A DNA stretch of 64,000 nucleotides from CADEGL01 sp050180485 (GTDB taxonomy: Bacteria; Pseudomonadota; Alphaproteobacteria; CADEGL01), in NCBI GenBank assembly GCA_050180485.1, contig JBFXED010000013.1:27662-91661 (forward strand). Reading direction: 5' to 3'. The position numbers and the translations under genes are program-made. Below the pieces are notes generated by a model. The model saw only the letters and a program-made list of their open reading frames with translations, was not told where the DNA came from and did no database searches. Position 1 is the first letter of the stretch. Every line of letters begins with the position of its first letter. This document shows positions 50,303-58,330 of this stretch, in pieces.

Positions 50303-51091
50303 ATGAAGAAGCTGACGCCTTCGCAAATCGCGTTCTACCGCAAGAACGGTTACCTCTTCGTGCCCAAGCTATTTCCGACCAAGGAAATCCGCGTCATCGA
50401 CCGCGAAGTCGAGAAGCTGGTGCTGGAAGACCGGCCGTCAGTCATCAAGGAGCATGACGGCAAGACCGTGCGTTCGGTCCTCAACGCGCATGTCTACAAT
50501 CCGGTCATCGACTGGCTGTGCCGCAGCGAACGCGTGGTCGAGCCGGTGATGCAGCTTCTGAAGCGTCCGGTCTACATCTTCCAAAGCATCGTCAACGTGA
50601 AGCGCGCCTTCGACGGCGCCCAATGGACCTGGCACCAGGACTATCCGACCTACAAGATCGACGACAAGATGCCGGAGCCGCGCGCCGTCAACGTGATGAT
50701 CTTCATCGACGACGTGAACGAATTTAACGGGCCGCTGATGATCGTGCCCGAGACCCAGAAGTTCAAAGTGAAGATCGGCGCGGTGGACACCAGCGTGACG
50801 CCCTATCCCCACGGCCGCTATCCCGACGTGGATTGGGTGAAGCCCGCCATGGCTGGCAAGGGAATCGTGGCGCCCAAGGGGCCGGCGGGCTCGGTCGTCT
50901 TCATGGACATCATGACCGTGCACGGCTCGGGCCCGAACATGTCGCCCTGGCACCGCAACGTGATGTCGCTCACCCTCAACGCCGTCGACAACAAGGCCAC
51001 GGGCACGGTGCGCGGCCCTTCCATCTGCCACGACTACACGCCGGTCACGCCGCTGCCGGGCAGGGCGTTGACCGCGGCGGCGCGGGCTTGA
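50303..51091 (+). CDS. phytanoyl-CoA dioxygenase family (non-heme iron) enzyme
   Basis: A 262-residue 2-oxoglutarate/iron dioxygenase. The HxD iron-ligand motif is WTWHQDYPTYK (His111, Asp113), and the distal iron ligand is in IMTVHGSGPN. The opening ALTPSQIAFYRKNGYLF-like sequence and NVMIFIDDVNEFNGPLMIVPETQK resemble ectoine hydroxylase and related PhyH members. It hydroxylates a small substrate using oxygen and 2-oxoglutarate. The ATG at 50303 has GGGAGG upstream. Next gene SDR is 14 bp away, so the two form an operon. Confidence 0.85.
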   Translation: MKKLTPSQIAFYRKNGYLFVPKLFPTKEIRVIDREVEKLVLEDRPSVIKEHDGKTVRSVLNAHVYNPVIDWLCRSERVVEPVMQLLKRPVYIFQSIVNVKRAFDGAQWTWHQDYPTYKIDDKMPEPRAVNVMIFIDDVNEFNGPLMIVPETQKFKVKIGAVDTSVTPYPHGRYPDVDWVKPAMAGKGIVAPKGPAGSVVFMDIMTVHGSGPNMSPWHRNVMSLTLNAVDNKATGTVRGPSICHDYTPVTPLPGRALTAAARA

Positions 51092-51105
51092 GCGGGGAGG
51101 CGCCG

Positions 51106-51822
51106 ATGAAAAAGCCGCATGACGGAAAACTGGCGCTCGTCACGGGGGCCACGCGGGGACTCGGCCGCGCCATCGCCGAACGGCTGCGCGACGACGGCGC
51201 CCGCGTCATCGCAACGGGCACCAAGCCCGGCGGAAAACCACCCAAGGATTGCGAGTACATGAACGTCGATTTCACCGACGCGAAGGCGACGGAGGAATTC
51301 GCCGAAAAGATCGCCAAGCGCGGGCCGCTGATCCTGGTCAACAACGCGGGCATCGGCATCGAGCGCGGCATCGCCGAGCTCAAGACCGAGGAGTTCCGCC
51401 AGGTCCACGACATCAATCTCGTGGCGCCGATGATCCTCTGCCGCGCCGTGGTGCCCGCCATGCGCAAGGCCAAGTGGGGCCGCATCCTGAACGTGGGTTC
51501 GATCTACGGCATCATCAGCCGCGAGAAGCGCGTACCCTACTCCTCCACCAAGTTCGGCATTGACGGGCTGACGGCGGCGCTCGCGCCCGAGGTGGCGCGC
51601 GACGGCATCCTGGTCAATACGATCGCGCCGGGATTCATCTATACCGACATGGTCGCCGAGGCGAAGGACATCGACGTGCCGGCCTTGGAAGCCCGCATCC
51701 CCATCGGTCGCATGGCCCAGCCCGGCGAGATCGCGGCCTTCGCCTCCTGGCTCGTGGGACCGGAGAATACGTATATGAGCGGCTCCAACCTGGTCATCGA
51801 CGGCGGCCTGGTGCGCGTCTAA
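51106..51822 (+). CDS. short-chain dehydrogenase/reductase
   Basis: A 238-residue SDR. The NAD(P) motif is TGATRGLGRAIAE (T-G-x3-G-x-G), the structural motif NNAGIG, and the active site is NVGSIYGIIS and YSSTK (Ser-Tyr-Lys). The start has GGGGAGG four bases upstream. It oxidises or reduces a hydroxy compound, likely the product of the preceding dioxygenase. Confidence 0.9.
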   Translation: MKKPHDGKLALVTGATRGLGRAIAERLRDDGARVIATGTKPGGKPPKDCEYMNVDFTDAKATEEFAEKIAKRGPLILVNNAGIGIERGIAELKTEEFRQVHDINLVAPMILCRAVVPAMRKAKWGRILNVGSIYGIISREKRVPYSSTKFGIDGLTAALAPEVARDGILVNTIAPGFIYTDMVAEAKDIDVPALEARIPIGRMAQPGEIAAFASWLVGPENTYMSGSNLVIDGGLVRV

Positions 51823-51841
51823 ACGCGCGGGCCTTAACGAT

Positions 51842-51914
51842 TTGACAGCGCGGGGGCCGTACGGAGATAGTTTGACCGACCTGTGGGTCGGTTATCCGAC
51901 CTCTCTGTCGGTAT
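51842..51914 (+). promoter_or_regulatory. promoter with tandem palindromic operator (TetR-type)
   Basis: TTGACA (51842-51847), an 18-bp spacer and GATAGT (51866-51871) form a sigma70-type promoter. Directly downstream are two palindromes 20 bp apart centre to centre: ACCGACC-N4-GGTCGGT (51875-51892) and CCGAC-N6-GTCGG (51896-51911). Two helical turns between them favours cooperative binding. This controls the enoyl-CoA hydratase gene, whose ATG is at 51937. Confidence 0.65.
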
Positions 51915-51936
51915 CCCTCACGAAAGGACATCCCCC

Positions 51937-52743
51937 ATGAGCGACAACGAGATTTTCCTGCGTAAGGACGGCCATGTCGGCTGGCTGATCTTCAACCGGC
52001 CCAACGTGCTGAACGCCATGCGGATGGACAGCTGGGCGCTGCTCGACAAGCGTCTGGCCGAGGTTGCCGAAGACCCCGAGCTCCGCGTCCTGATCCTGGC
52101 GGGCGAAGGCCGCGCGTTTCTGGCGGGCGCCGATCTGACGGACTTGAAGAAGCACAACGAGAAGGTGCGTGCGGGCAAGACCTCGGCCTCCGACCTGCGC
52201 CGTTTCGTCCATGCCGCGCAGAGCACGTCGCGCCGCATTCAGAACATGAAGATTCCGGTGATCGCCGCCGTGCAGGGCTACGCCGTCGGCGCGGGCTGCG
52301 AGGTGGTGATCTGCTGCGATCTCGTGGTGGCCGAGGAGAATGCCAAGTTCGGCTTCCCCGAGGTGACCGTCGGCGCCTGCATCACCAACGCCGGCACCTT
52401 TATCCTGCCGCGCAAGATCGGCCTGTCGCGCGCCAAGCGCCTGGCGCTGACCGGCGAGTTCATCGACGCCAAGGAAGGCTATCGCATCGGCCTGGTCGAC
52501 GAGCTGGCGCCCCAGGGCAAGGTGCGCGAAACCGCCGAGAAGCTGGCCCGTCGCATCGCGACGCGCGCGCCGATCGTCGTCTCTCTGCACAAGCAGATGC
52601 TGGACCGCGCGCTCGAATCGTCCTTCGAGACCGCGCTGGCCATGGAGACCGAAGCGGTCGTGGCATCGATGATGAGCGAGGACAATCTGGAAGGCACCAC
52701 GGCGTTCGAGCAGAAGCGCGAGCCGGTCTTCAAGGGTCGCTGA
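51937..52743 (+). CDS. enoyl-CoA hydratase/isomerase family protein
   Basis: A 268-residue crotonase-fold enzyme. NRPNVLNAMRM, the oxyanion-hole region AGEGRAFLAGADL and the second loop GYAVGAGCEVVICCDLVVAEENAKFGFPEVTVG are as in the family. The glutamates of classical hydratases are in place in part; the catalytic details are not settled by motif alone. It acts in breakdown of an acyl-CoA. The ATG at 51937 has AAAGGA eight bases upstream; ORF to 51883 would cross the operator. A strong terminator follows. Confidence 0.88.
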   Translation: MSDNEIFLRKDGHVGWLIFNRPNVLNAMRMDSWALLDKRLAEVAEDPELRVLILAGEGRAFLAGADLTDLKKHNEKVRAGKTSASDLRRFVHAAQSTSRRIQNMKIPVIAAVQGYAVGAGCEVVICCDLVVAEENAKFGFPEVTVGACITNAGTFILPRKIGLSRAKRLALTGEFIDAKEGYRIGLVDELAPQGKVRETAEKLARRIATRAPIVVSLHKQMLDRALESSFETALAMETEAVVASMMSEDNLEGTTAFEQKREPVFKGR

Positions 52744-52763
52744 GACTCGGCGTCTTCTGACGC

Positions 52764-52800
52764 AACGGCGCGGCCGCCTCCACGGCCGCGCCGTTTTTTT
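52764..52800. terminator. bidirectional rho-independent terminator
   Basis: AACGGCGCGGCCG, a six-base loop and CGGCCGCGCCGTT form a perfect 13-bp stem followed by a T run up to 52800, between the convergent hydratase gene and SDR gene. It can stop both transcripts. Confidence 0.88.
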
Positions 52801-53563
52801 AGTCGCGCGCAGGCATGACGTAGTTGAGCGCCAGGCGGCCGCCGTCGACATAATAGGTCTGGCCGGTGACATAGCTGGCCTCGTCCGAGGCCAGGAACAC
52901 GGCAACCGACGCGACCTCGTCGGGCTCTGCCGGCCGCCCGAGCGGCGTGCGCGCCTGCAGGCCCTTGAGGCGCACGGGGTCCTCGAGGAACGGCGCCATC
53001 ATGGCGGTGCGCGTCGCACCCGGGCCGATGGCCACACAGCGGACGCCGTGCGGCGCGAGCGACAAGGCAAAGGTGCGGGTCAGGAGATTCACCGCGCCCT
53101 TGCTGCCCGGATAGACGCCCTCGTAATTGTCGCCCACCACGCCCACGGTCGACGCGATGTTGATGATGACGCCGCGCTTGTTCGGGATCATGCGGCGCGC
53201 TGCCGCCTGATCGGTCAGGAAGGTACCCTTCACGTTGACGGCGTAGACCTTGTCGAAGGTCTCTTCCGTCGTGTTCATGATATCGCCGTAGTCGGCCAAG
53301 GCCGCGTTGGCGATGCAGATGTCTAGCTTGCCGAACTCCGATACCGCCGTGTCCATCAGCCGGTCGAGATCCGCCTTCTTCGTCACGTCGGCGCGCACAT
53401 AGCGCGCGCTCTCGCCGATCGAATCGGCGACGGCCTGGCCCAGCTTGTCGTTCAAGTCGGCGATGACGACCTTGGCGCCTTCCTTCGCGAACCGGCGCGC
53501 ATAGGCCTCGCCGATTCCCTGCGCCGCGCCCGTGATGACCGCGACCTTGTCCTTGAGACGCAT
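52799..53563 (-). CDS. short-chain dehydrogenase/reductase
   Basis: A 254-residue SDR with TGAAQGIGEAYAR, NAALADYG, NIASTVGVVG and the catalytic YPGSK (Tyr-x3-Lys) and Ser in order. The C-terminal QTYYVDGGRLA is typical of classical SDRs of the FabG/3-oxoacyl type. It is convergent with the hydratase gene, and its stop overlaps the terminator T run. It ends the lipid-like catabolic cluster. Confidence 0.9.
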   Translation of the reverse strand: MRLKDKVAVITGAAQGIGEAYARRFAKEGAKVVIADLNDKLGQAVADSIGESARYVRADVTKKADLDRLMDTAVSEFGKLDICIANAALADYGDIMNTTEETFDKVYAVNVKGTFLTDQAAARRMIPNKRGVIINIASTVGVVGDNYEGVYPGSKGAVNLLTRTFALSLAPHGVRCVAIGPGATRTAMMAPFLEDPVRLKGLQARTPLGRPAEPDEVASVAVFLASDEASYVTGQTYYVDGGRLALNYVMPARD

Positions 53564-53582
53564 TGAACCCTCTCTTTGTCGG

Positions 53583-54101
53583 CTATTCCTTCAGGATCTT
53601 GAACGAGTCCAGAAATCGGCGGACGGGCGCTTGGGCCGCGCGCGCCTCGCCCACGATCGCGACCACCTGGTAAAGCGTGGTCCCTACCCAGAAGATTCGC
53701 CCGCGGTAGACCAGGCCCTTGCTGCTGCGCATGGCCAATTCGCGCCCTTTCCAGCGTCCGAGCGAGACGGGCTCGCTGCCGAGGATGGTGGCGCCGGCAA
53801 AATCGCCTTGCCGCGACGCGTTCTCGATCTTGTCGAGAACCTGCGCCGTGGGCACACCGGCCTCGGTGCCGGCCGGGAAATAATTGATGCTGATGAAATA
53901 GGCTTCGTCATCGGCCCGTTCGACGATCAGGTCGAGCTTGCGCCGCCCGCTGGCGTCGGCCACGTCGGCGACCTTGGGTTCCTCGGGAAACGCCGCTTCG
54001 AACCGCCCGTCTTGGCTGACATAAGGCACCCACGGCGCCTGCGCCGCGGCGGGCACGGCCACCGGCAGCATGACGAGCAACGCCAGGGCGGGCCGGATCA
54101 T
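53583..54101 (-). CDS. secreted DUF-type protein, third of three tandem paralogues
   Basis: A 172-residue exported protein with a signal peptide (residues 1-20). The core pattern APWVPYVSQDGRFEAAFPEEPKV, VSLGRWKGRELAMRSSKGLVYRGRIFWVG, LYQVVAIVG and C-terminal FLDSFKILKE recurs in the two genes just upstream. The DGRFE start and the strand pattern suggest a single compact beta-rich domain. No catalytic motif. It follows the second paralogue with 6 bp. Confidence 0.68.
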   Translation of the reverse strand: MIRPALALLVMLPVAVPAAAQAPWVPYVSQDGRFEAAFPEEPKVADVADASGRRKLDLIVERADDEAYFISINYFPAGTEAGVPTAQVLDKIENASRQGDFAGATILGSEPVSLGRWKGRELAMRSSKGLVYRGRIFWVGTTLYQVVAIVGEARAAQAPVRRFLDSFKILKE

Positions 54102-54107
54102 GCGGCG

Positions 54108-54632
54108 CTAATTCTTGAGGATCTTGAACGAGCTGATGAACTTCACGACCGACGCGCTGGCCTTGGCACCCGCGCCGGCGGGAGACGACGCATCGAGCAG
54201 GTAAACGCGGTCGCCGACGAGATAGAGCCTTGCCTGGTGGATCAGCTTTCCACCGTCGGTGTTGAACGAGAAGGCGCGGCCCTGCCACGTGCCTTGCGTC
54301 ACCGTCTTGGCGTTGAGGAGCCGCGCGCCGGGCGTGTCCGCGATCAGCTTTTCCTGCAAATCCTGCAGCCGCTCGCCCTTGGGGCGCTCGTCGCCATAGC
54401 CGGGCGGATGGTCCGAGACCTTGAAGCGATAGACGCCGCCCGTGCCGAGGTCGAACGCCATGTCGTGGACCTTGACGTCCCCGTCATATCCTTCGTTGTC
54501 CACCGACGCCGTTCCGGGCACGAGGATCTGGTAGCGCCCGTCCCCGCTTTTCAGCAGCGACCAAGTCGACGCCGCCAAGGCGGGGGACGCGAACGCGACG
54601 CACAGAAGAACAAGCCACCATGGATTGCGCAT
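54108..54632 (-). CDS. secreted DUF-type protein, second of three tandem paralogues
   Basis: A 174-residue exported protein beginning at the ATG at 54632 with a signal peptide (VLLCVAFASPALAA). It shares with the neighbours the SGDGRYQILVPGTASV start, VTQGTWQGRAFSFNTDGGKLIHQARLYLVGDRVY and the FISSFKILKN end. It is more diverged than the other two. It lies 10 bp after the first paralogue, so the three are one transcript. Confidence 0.68.
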   Translation of the reverse strand: MRNPWWLVLLCVAFASPALAASTWSLLKSGDGRYQILVPGTASVDNEGYDGDVKVHDMAFDLGTGGVYRFKVSDHPPGYGDERPKGERLQDLQEKLIADTPGARLLNAKTVTQGTWQGRAFSFNTDGGKLIHQARLYLVGDRVYLLDASSPAGAGAKASASVVKFISSFKILKN

Positions 54633-54642
54633 CGGCGCGCCC

Positions 54643-55161
54643 TCAATCCTTGAGAATCTGAAAGGAATCCATGAAGTACCCAACCATCGGCAGCGACGCG
54701 TTGGCGGGGTCGCTGACCGCGATCGTCTGGTAGAAACGGCCACCGGCCCAATAGATGCGCGCCTGGTAGATCAGTTTGCCCCCCTCGATCCGCAGCGTGA
54801 AGGTGCGGCCCTTCCACTTGCCGTGATCGATGGCCGCCGCGTGCAGAAGTTGGGAGCCCCGGAACCGGTTCTGCACCCGGACCTGCATGTCCTTCAATTC
54901 CTTGGGCGCGGTCTCGTCCAGGTGGGTTCCCTTCAGCGGTTGGGTCGCCATCACCACGAAAACCTGATTGGGGCTCAATGGCACTTCCAGGGTGAGCGAC
55001 TTGTCGCCCAGTTCGTTGAACCCTTCGCTCACCTTGGGCGGACCGGGAAGCTGGACCTCGAAACGGCCGTCCTCGCTCTTATAGGGCACCCAGGCTTGCG
55101 CCATGGCGTGCGCCGCGCCGCCAAGGACGAACAAGACCAACAAAGCAACCAAGCGCGCCAT
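54643..55161 (-). CDS. secreted DUF-type protein, first of three tandem paralogues
   Basis: A 172-residue exported protein from the ATG at 55161, with GGAGGGG upstream. Signal peptide to about residue 22, then AWVPYKSEDGRFEVQLPGPPKV, DHGKWKGRTFTLRIEGGKLIYQARIYWAGGRFYQTI and MDSFQILKD. It starts the tandem array that runs to 53583. Function unknown; a periplasmic or surface role is inferred. Confidence 0.7.
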   Translation of the reverse strand: MARLVALLVLFVLGGAAHAMAQAWVPYKSEDGRFEVQLPGPPKVSEGFNELGDKSLTLEVPLSPNQVFVVMATQPLKGTHLDETAPKELKDMQVRVQNRFRGSQLLHAAAIDHGKWKGRTFTLRIEGGKLIYQARIYWAGGRFYQTIAVSDPANASLPMVGYFMDSFQILKD

Positions 55162-55224
55162 GGAACCCCTCCGCGACCGGGGAGAGAGTGACAAGTCGGC
55201 GGCGAAAACTCAAACTGCGCCGCG

Positions 55225-55563
55225 ATGATTGAGCCGCGTCTCAAGACCGAAATCTGGATCAAGGCCGCCGTGCGCCGCGGCGCGGTCGAGAACATTCCCA
55301 TCGTGGTGGTGAAAAAAGGCGACCCCGACGGCGGCGCCGTGCTGGTGAAGCTGAACCGCTTCGAGCATGGCTGCATCGTTTTGGCGCAGACTCAAGGACC
55401 GGACGGCGGGCGCGCCTGGCACCGTGGCACGGGGCCAGGCACGGTGGACGAGGCCGCGGCCGATGCCTACATCGCGCGCAACCGTAAGATCGATCCGGAT
55501 CTGTGGGTGGTCGAGGTCGAGGATCGCGAGGGCCGCCTGCCTTTCGACGCGAAGATCCTCTAG
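55225..55563 (+). CDS. DUF1491 family protein
   Basis: A 112-residue protein with the DUF1491 pattern: MIEPRLKTEIWIKAAVRR at the start, RFEHGCIVLAQTQGPDG and YIARNRKIDPDLWVVEVEDREGR. DUF1491 proteins are small, alphaproteobacterial and of unknown function. It overlaps the response regulator gene by 4 bp at its convergent end. Confidence 0.85.
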   Translation: MIEPRLKTEIWIKAAVRRGAVENIPIVVVKKGDPDGGAVLVKLNRFEHGCIVLAQTQGPDGGRAWHRGTGPGTVDEAAADAYIARNRKIDPDLWVVEVEDREGRLPFDAKIL

Positions 55564-56102
55564 TCCTGCGTCTCCGTGCGCGCTTCCGCCGCCGGCGCGG
55601 ACGCGGCGGCCTTGATCGATTGGCGCACGAAAACCTCCAAGGCGCGTAACGGGATCGGCTTGTCCACCACGGCGAAAACGCCGAGCTGCGCGCGATTGGC
55701 CTCGGCCACCTTATTGGGCTCGCCGGAGATCATGATGATCCGCGGGGGTTGCGGCAGCGCGCGCAACGCGCGCGCGAAGGCGATGCCGTCCATGGCCGGC
55801 ATGTCGATATCGGTGATGACGACACGCGGCACGGTGCGTACCACCATCTCTAATCCCGCGATGCCGTCCACCGCCGTTTCGGTCGCGATGCCGCGCATCC
55901 GCAGGAAGGCGGCGATCTGGTCGGCCTGAATGGGATCGTCGTCGACCACGACCACGAGGGGGGGGCGGCCGACTTCCTTCACGCCCAGCGTCCGGTGTTC
56001 GCCGCCAAGCTTTCCGGTTTTTTCGTCCAGCCCGGCTCGGCCGGACCCGGCCGACGCGTTCTTCCAAAATCGCGCGCCGGTGAATTTGCGGGGCGAAAGC
56101 AT
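55560..56102 (-). CDS. single-domain response regulator with N-terminal extension
   Basis: A 180-residue protein. The first 47 residues are a basic tail without known motif; residues 49 to about 165 are a receiver domain with acidic VVVVDDD and phospho-acceptor Asp98 in VITDIDMPAMDG, ending VVDKPIPLRALE. The start at 56102 is chosen by AAGGAG at an eight-base spacing over the ATG at 56138. There is no output domain, so it should act by protein contact. The divergent regulator at 56390 has a similar job. Confidence 0.85.
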   Translation of the reverse strand: MLSPRKFTGARFWKNASAGSGRAGLDEKTGKLGGEHRTLGVKEVGRPPLVVVVDDDPIQADQIAAFLRMRGIATETAVDGIAGLEMVVRTVPRVVITDIDMPAMDGIAFARALRALPQPPRIIMISGEPNKVAEANRAQLGVFAVVDKPIPLRALEVFVRQSIKAAASAPAAEARTETQD

Positions 56103-56389
56103 TTCTATCGCTCCTTCGTGCCTTCGAGGATCCACCATCCTCGTTTTTCAAGCGAAAGAAGCCTCCCGTACATTCCCCGCGTGCATGATGTCGGTTGGGA
56201 TTTCTACCAAAGTCGTAGTCGCCACTATACGAACGGCGAGTGTCGTCCCGCGCTATGGTGCGATATCAGACAGTTAAGTTTCTTAGGTGCCCATGGCATC
56301 GGCCGCGAAGTTTGTAGCGATTTGCAAATTATCGGCCCACCAAGTTCAGGCGTCTCGTCTTTAAGAATAACCGCGCGGGGAAAGGCGCG
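56103..56389. other. divergent intergenic region between two response regulator genes
   Basis: About 287 bp, AT-richer than the genes on either side (for example AGTTAAGTTTCTTAGG near 56271). It must hold the promoters of both regulators. I see no clear sigma motif, tRNA or gene. Confidence 0.4.
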
Positions 56390-56755
56390 ATGGCGGCGAT
56401 CTTGGTCGTGGATGATGAGCCGTTGGTGCGAACGGCCGTAAAGACGGTTCTCGGCCGCGCCGGGCATGCGGTCGTCTTCTGTGAAAACGGGCGTCAGGCC
56501 TTGGCGGCGTTCGGCGAGCGCACATTCGACGCCATTTTGAGCGACGTGCGCATGCCGCACGGCGATGGCGTATGGCTCTTGCACGAGGTCAGGAAGGTCG
56601 CGGCGAACCTGCCGGTATTCCTTATGACCGGGCTGACCGACGATCCCCGCCTCGAAGGCGTGATCTTCGACGCCCATACGAAGCTGTTGAAGAAACCGCT
56701 CGACCTGCGCGACGTTAGGGCCATGTTGGTCCAAGTCGGCAAAAAGAGCCGGTAA
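56390..56755 (+). CDS. single-domain response regulator (CheY-like)
   Basis: A 121-residue receiver-only protein with DD at 8-9, phospho-acceptor Asp52 in ILSDVRMPHGDG, Thr near FLMTGL and Lys in KKPLDL. It has no output domain. It is divergent from another receiver protein, so the pair may compete for one kinase or switch a shared target. The kinase at 3219 is a distant candidate but not linked. Confidence 0.88.
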   Translation: MAAILVVDDEPLVRTAVKTVLGRAGHAVVFCENGRQALAAFGERTFDAILSDVRMPHGDGVWLLHEVRKVAANLPVFLMTGLTDDPRLEGVIFDAHTKLLKKPLDLRDVRAMLVQVGKKSR

Positions 56756-56923
56756 ATGTAACGGCCTTCTGGGCAGGCGGGGGAAAGTTAGTTCTCCTTA
56801 CTAAATCTAGGGGGCCTTTGAGGCCGCCTTGGATCGGCTCCTAGAACCGGTCCAAACCCGTGACAAGCGCAGGAAATTCCAGCCTGGCTCGTACCACCCG
56901 GGATCGTCAGACGCCGGGGTTCC

Positions 56924-58330
56924 ATGAACGCGCCGCAAAAGCCGACTCTGCCCGCCGACAGGCCCGCCCTTCCGGCGCGGCGGGGCCTTTTTGGCAAGCG
57001 GCGCCGGATCCTGTACGGCGTCCTGGCCCTTCTGCTGGCGGGCGGCGCCTATGCCGCATGGCGTCTTTATGCGCCCGCGAACGACGCGGGCGCCGCCAAT
57101 CTTGTCGCCCAGCCCGTGGTGCTCGGCGATATCGAGGAGACCGTGACCGCGCTGGGCGCGCTGCAGCCGCTCGAGTATGTCGATGTCGGCGCCCAGGTGT
57201 CGGGCCAGTTGAAGAAGATCCCGGTCGCCATCGGCGACCAGGTGAGGGCCGGCGATCTTTTGGTCGAGATCGACCCGCAGGTCTATCAGGCCAAGGTCGA
57301 CGGCGACGAAGCCACCCTGGTTTCGCTCAAGGCGCAGATCGCCGAGAAGCAGGCCGCGCGCACGCTCGCGGAACAACAGTTCGCGCGTCAGAAGGAGCTC
57401 AAGGCGGAAAACGCGACCAGCCAGGACGCGTATGACAGCGCCGACGCCTTGCTGAAAAGCACGACGGCACAGATCGCTTCGCTGCGCGCGCAGGTGATGA
57501 TGACCGAGTCGACCCTCAAGGGTAACCGCGCGAACCTGCAATACACCAAGATCTATGCGCCGATGGGGGGCACGGTCGTGTCGCAGACGCTGCGTCAGGG
57601 CCAGACCATCGTGTCCAACCAATCGGCGCCCACTATCCTGCGCATCGCCAACCTCGACACCATGACCGTGTGGACCCAGGTGTCGGAAGCCGACGTGGCC
57701 AAGCTCAAGCTCGGCATGCCGGTTTACTTCACCACGCTGGGCGAGCCGGACAAGCGGCGCTACGGCACGCTGCGCCAGATCCTGCCGACGCCGGATGTCG
57801 TCAACAATGTCGTCCTCTACAACGCGCTGTTCGACGTGCGGAACGAAGACCGCACGCTTCAGCCGCAGATGAGCGCGCAGGTCTTCTTCGTCCTGGCAGA
57901 CGCCAAGGACGTGCCGCTGGTGCCGGTCAAGGCGCTGCGGCCCGTGGACCGGCCCCCCGGCGGCGGCAAGAAAAAGGACGGCGGCGGCGAGCAGGCCGCA
58001 CAGGGTCAAAAGCCCCCCGCCGCGCAGGGCCAGCCCGCGCCCGCCGAAGGCCAAGCGCAGCCGCAGACGGCGCAAGCGCCCGCCGCGGACGCGGCAGCTC
58101 CCGACGGCACCGAGACGCCGCGCATCAAAGGCAAGCGTTACATGGTGCGCGTCAAGAACGGCGACACGATCGAGGAACGCAAGATCGTCGTCGGCGTGTC
58201 GAACCGGCTGGTCGCCGAGGTGCGCGATGGTTTGAAGGCCGGGGACGAAGTGCTCGTCGACACGGCACCCGCTTCGGCGCGTCCAGGAGCGTCCGGTCAA
58301 CCGCCCGCCGCGCGCCAACCGCGCATATGA
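56924..58330 (+). CDS. macA: periplasmic adaptor subunit of a MacAB-type exporter
   Basis: A 468-residue HlyD/MacA-type membrane-fusion protein. After an N-terminal membrane helix (about residues 32-50) come the lipoyl half (VTALGALQPLEYVDVGAQVSGQLKKI), a long coiled-coil hairpin (KAQIAEKQAARTLAEQQFARQKELKAENATS), a second lipoyl half (APMGGTVVSQTLRQGQTIVS) and a beta-barrel domain. Residues 345-395 are an unusual Gly/Lys/Gln/Pro/Ala-rich insert before the C-terminal membrane-proximal domain. It overlaps the macB start by 4 bp (ATGA), so the two are coupled. Confidence 0.9.
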   Translation: MNAPQKPTLPADRPALPARRGLFGKRRRILYGVLALLLAGGAYAAWRLYAPANDAGAANLVAQPVVLGDIEETVTALGALQPLEYVDVGAQVSGQLKKIPVAIGDQVRAGDLLVEIDPQVYQAKVDGDEATLVSLKAQIAEKQAARTLAEQQFARQKELKAENATSQDAYDSADALLKSTTAQIASLRAQVMMTESTLKGNRANLQYTKIYAPMGGTVVSQTLRQGQTIVSNQSAPTILRIANLDTMTVWTQVSEADVAKLKLGMPVYFTTLGEPDKRRYGTLRQILPTPDVVNNVVLYNALFDVRNEDRTLQPQMSAQVFFVLADAKDVPLVPVKALRPVDRPPGGGKKKDGGGEQAAQGQKPPAAQGQPAPAEGQAQPQTAQAPAADAAAPDGTETPRIKGKRYMVRVKNGDTIEERKIVVGVSNRLVAEVRDGLKAGDEVLVDTAPASARPGASGQPPAARQPRI

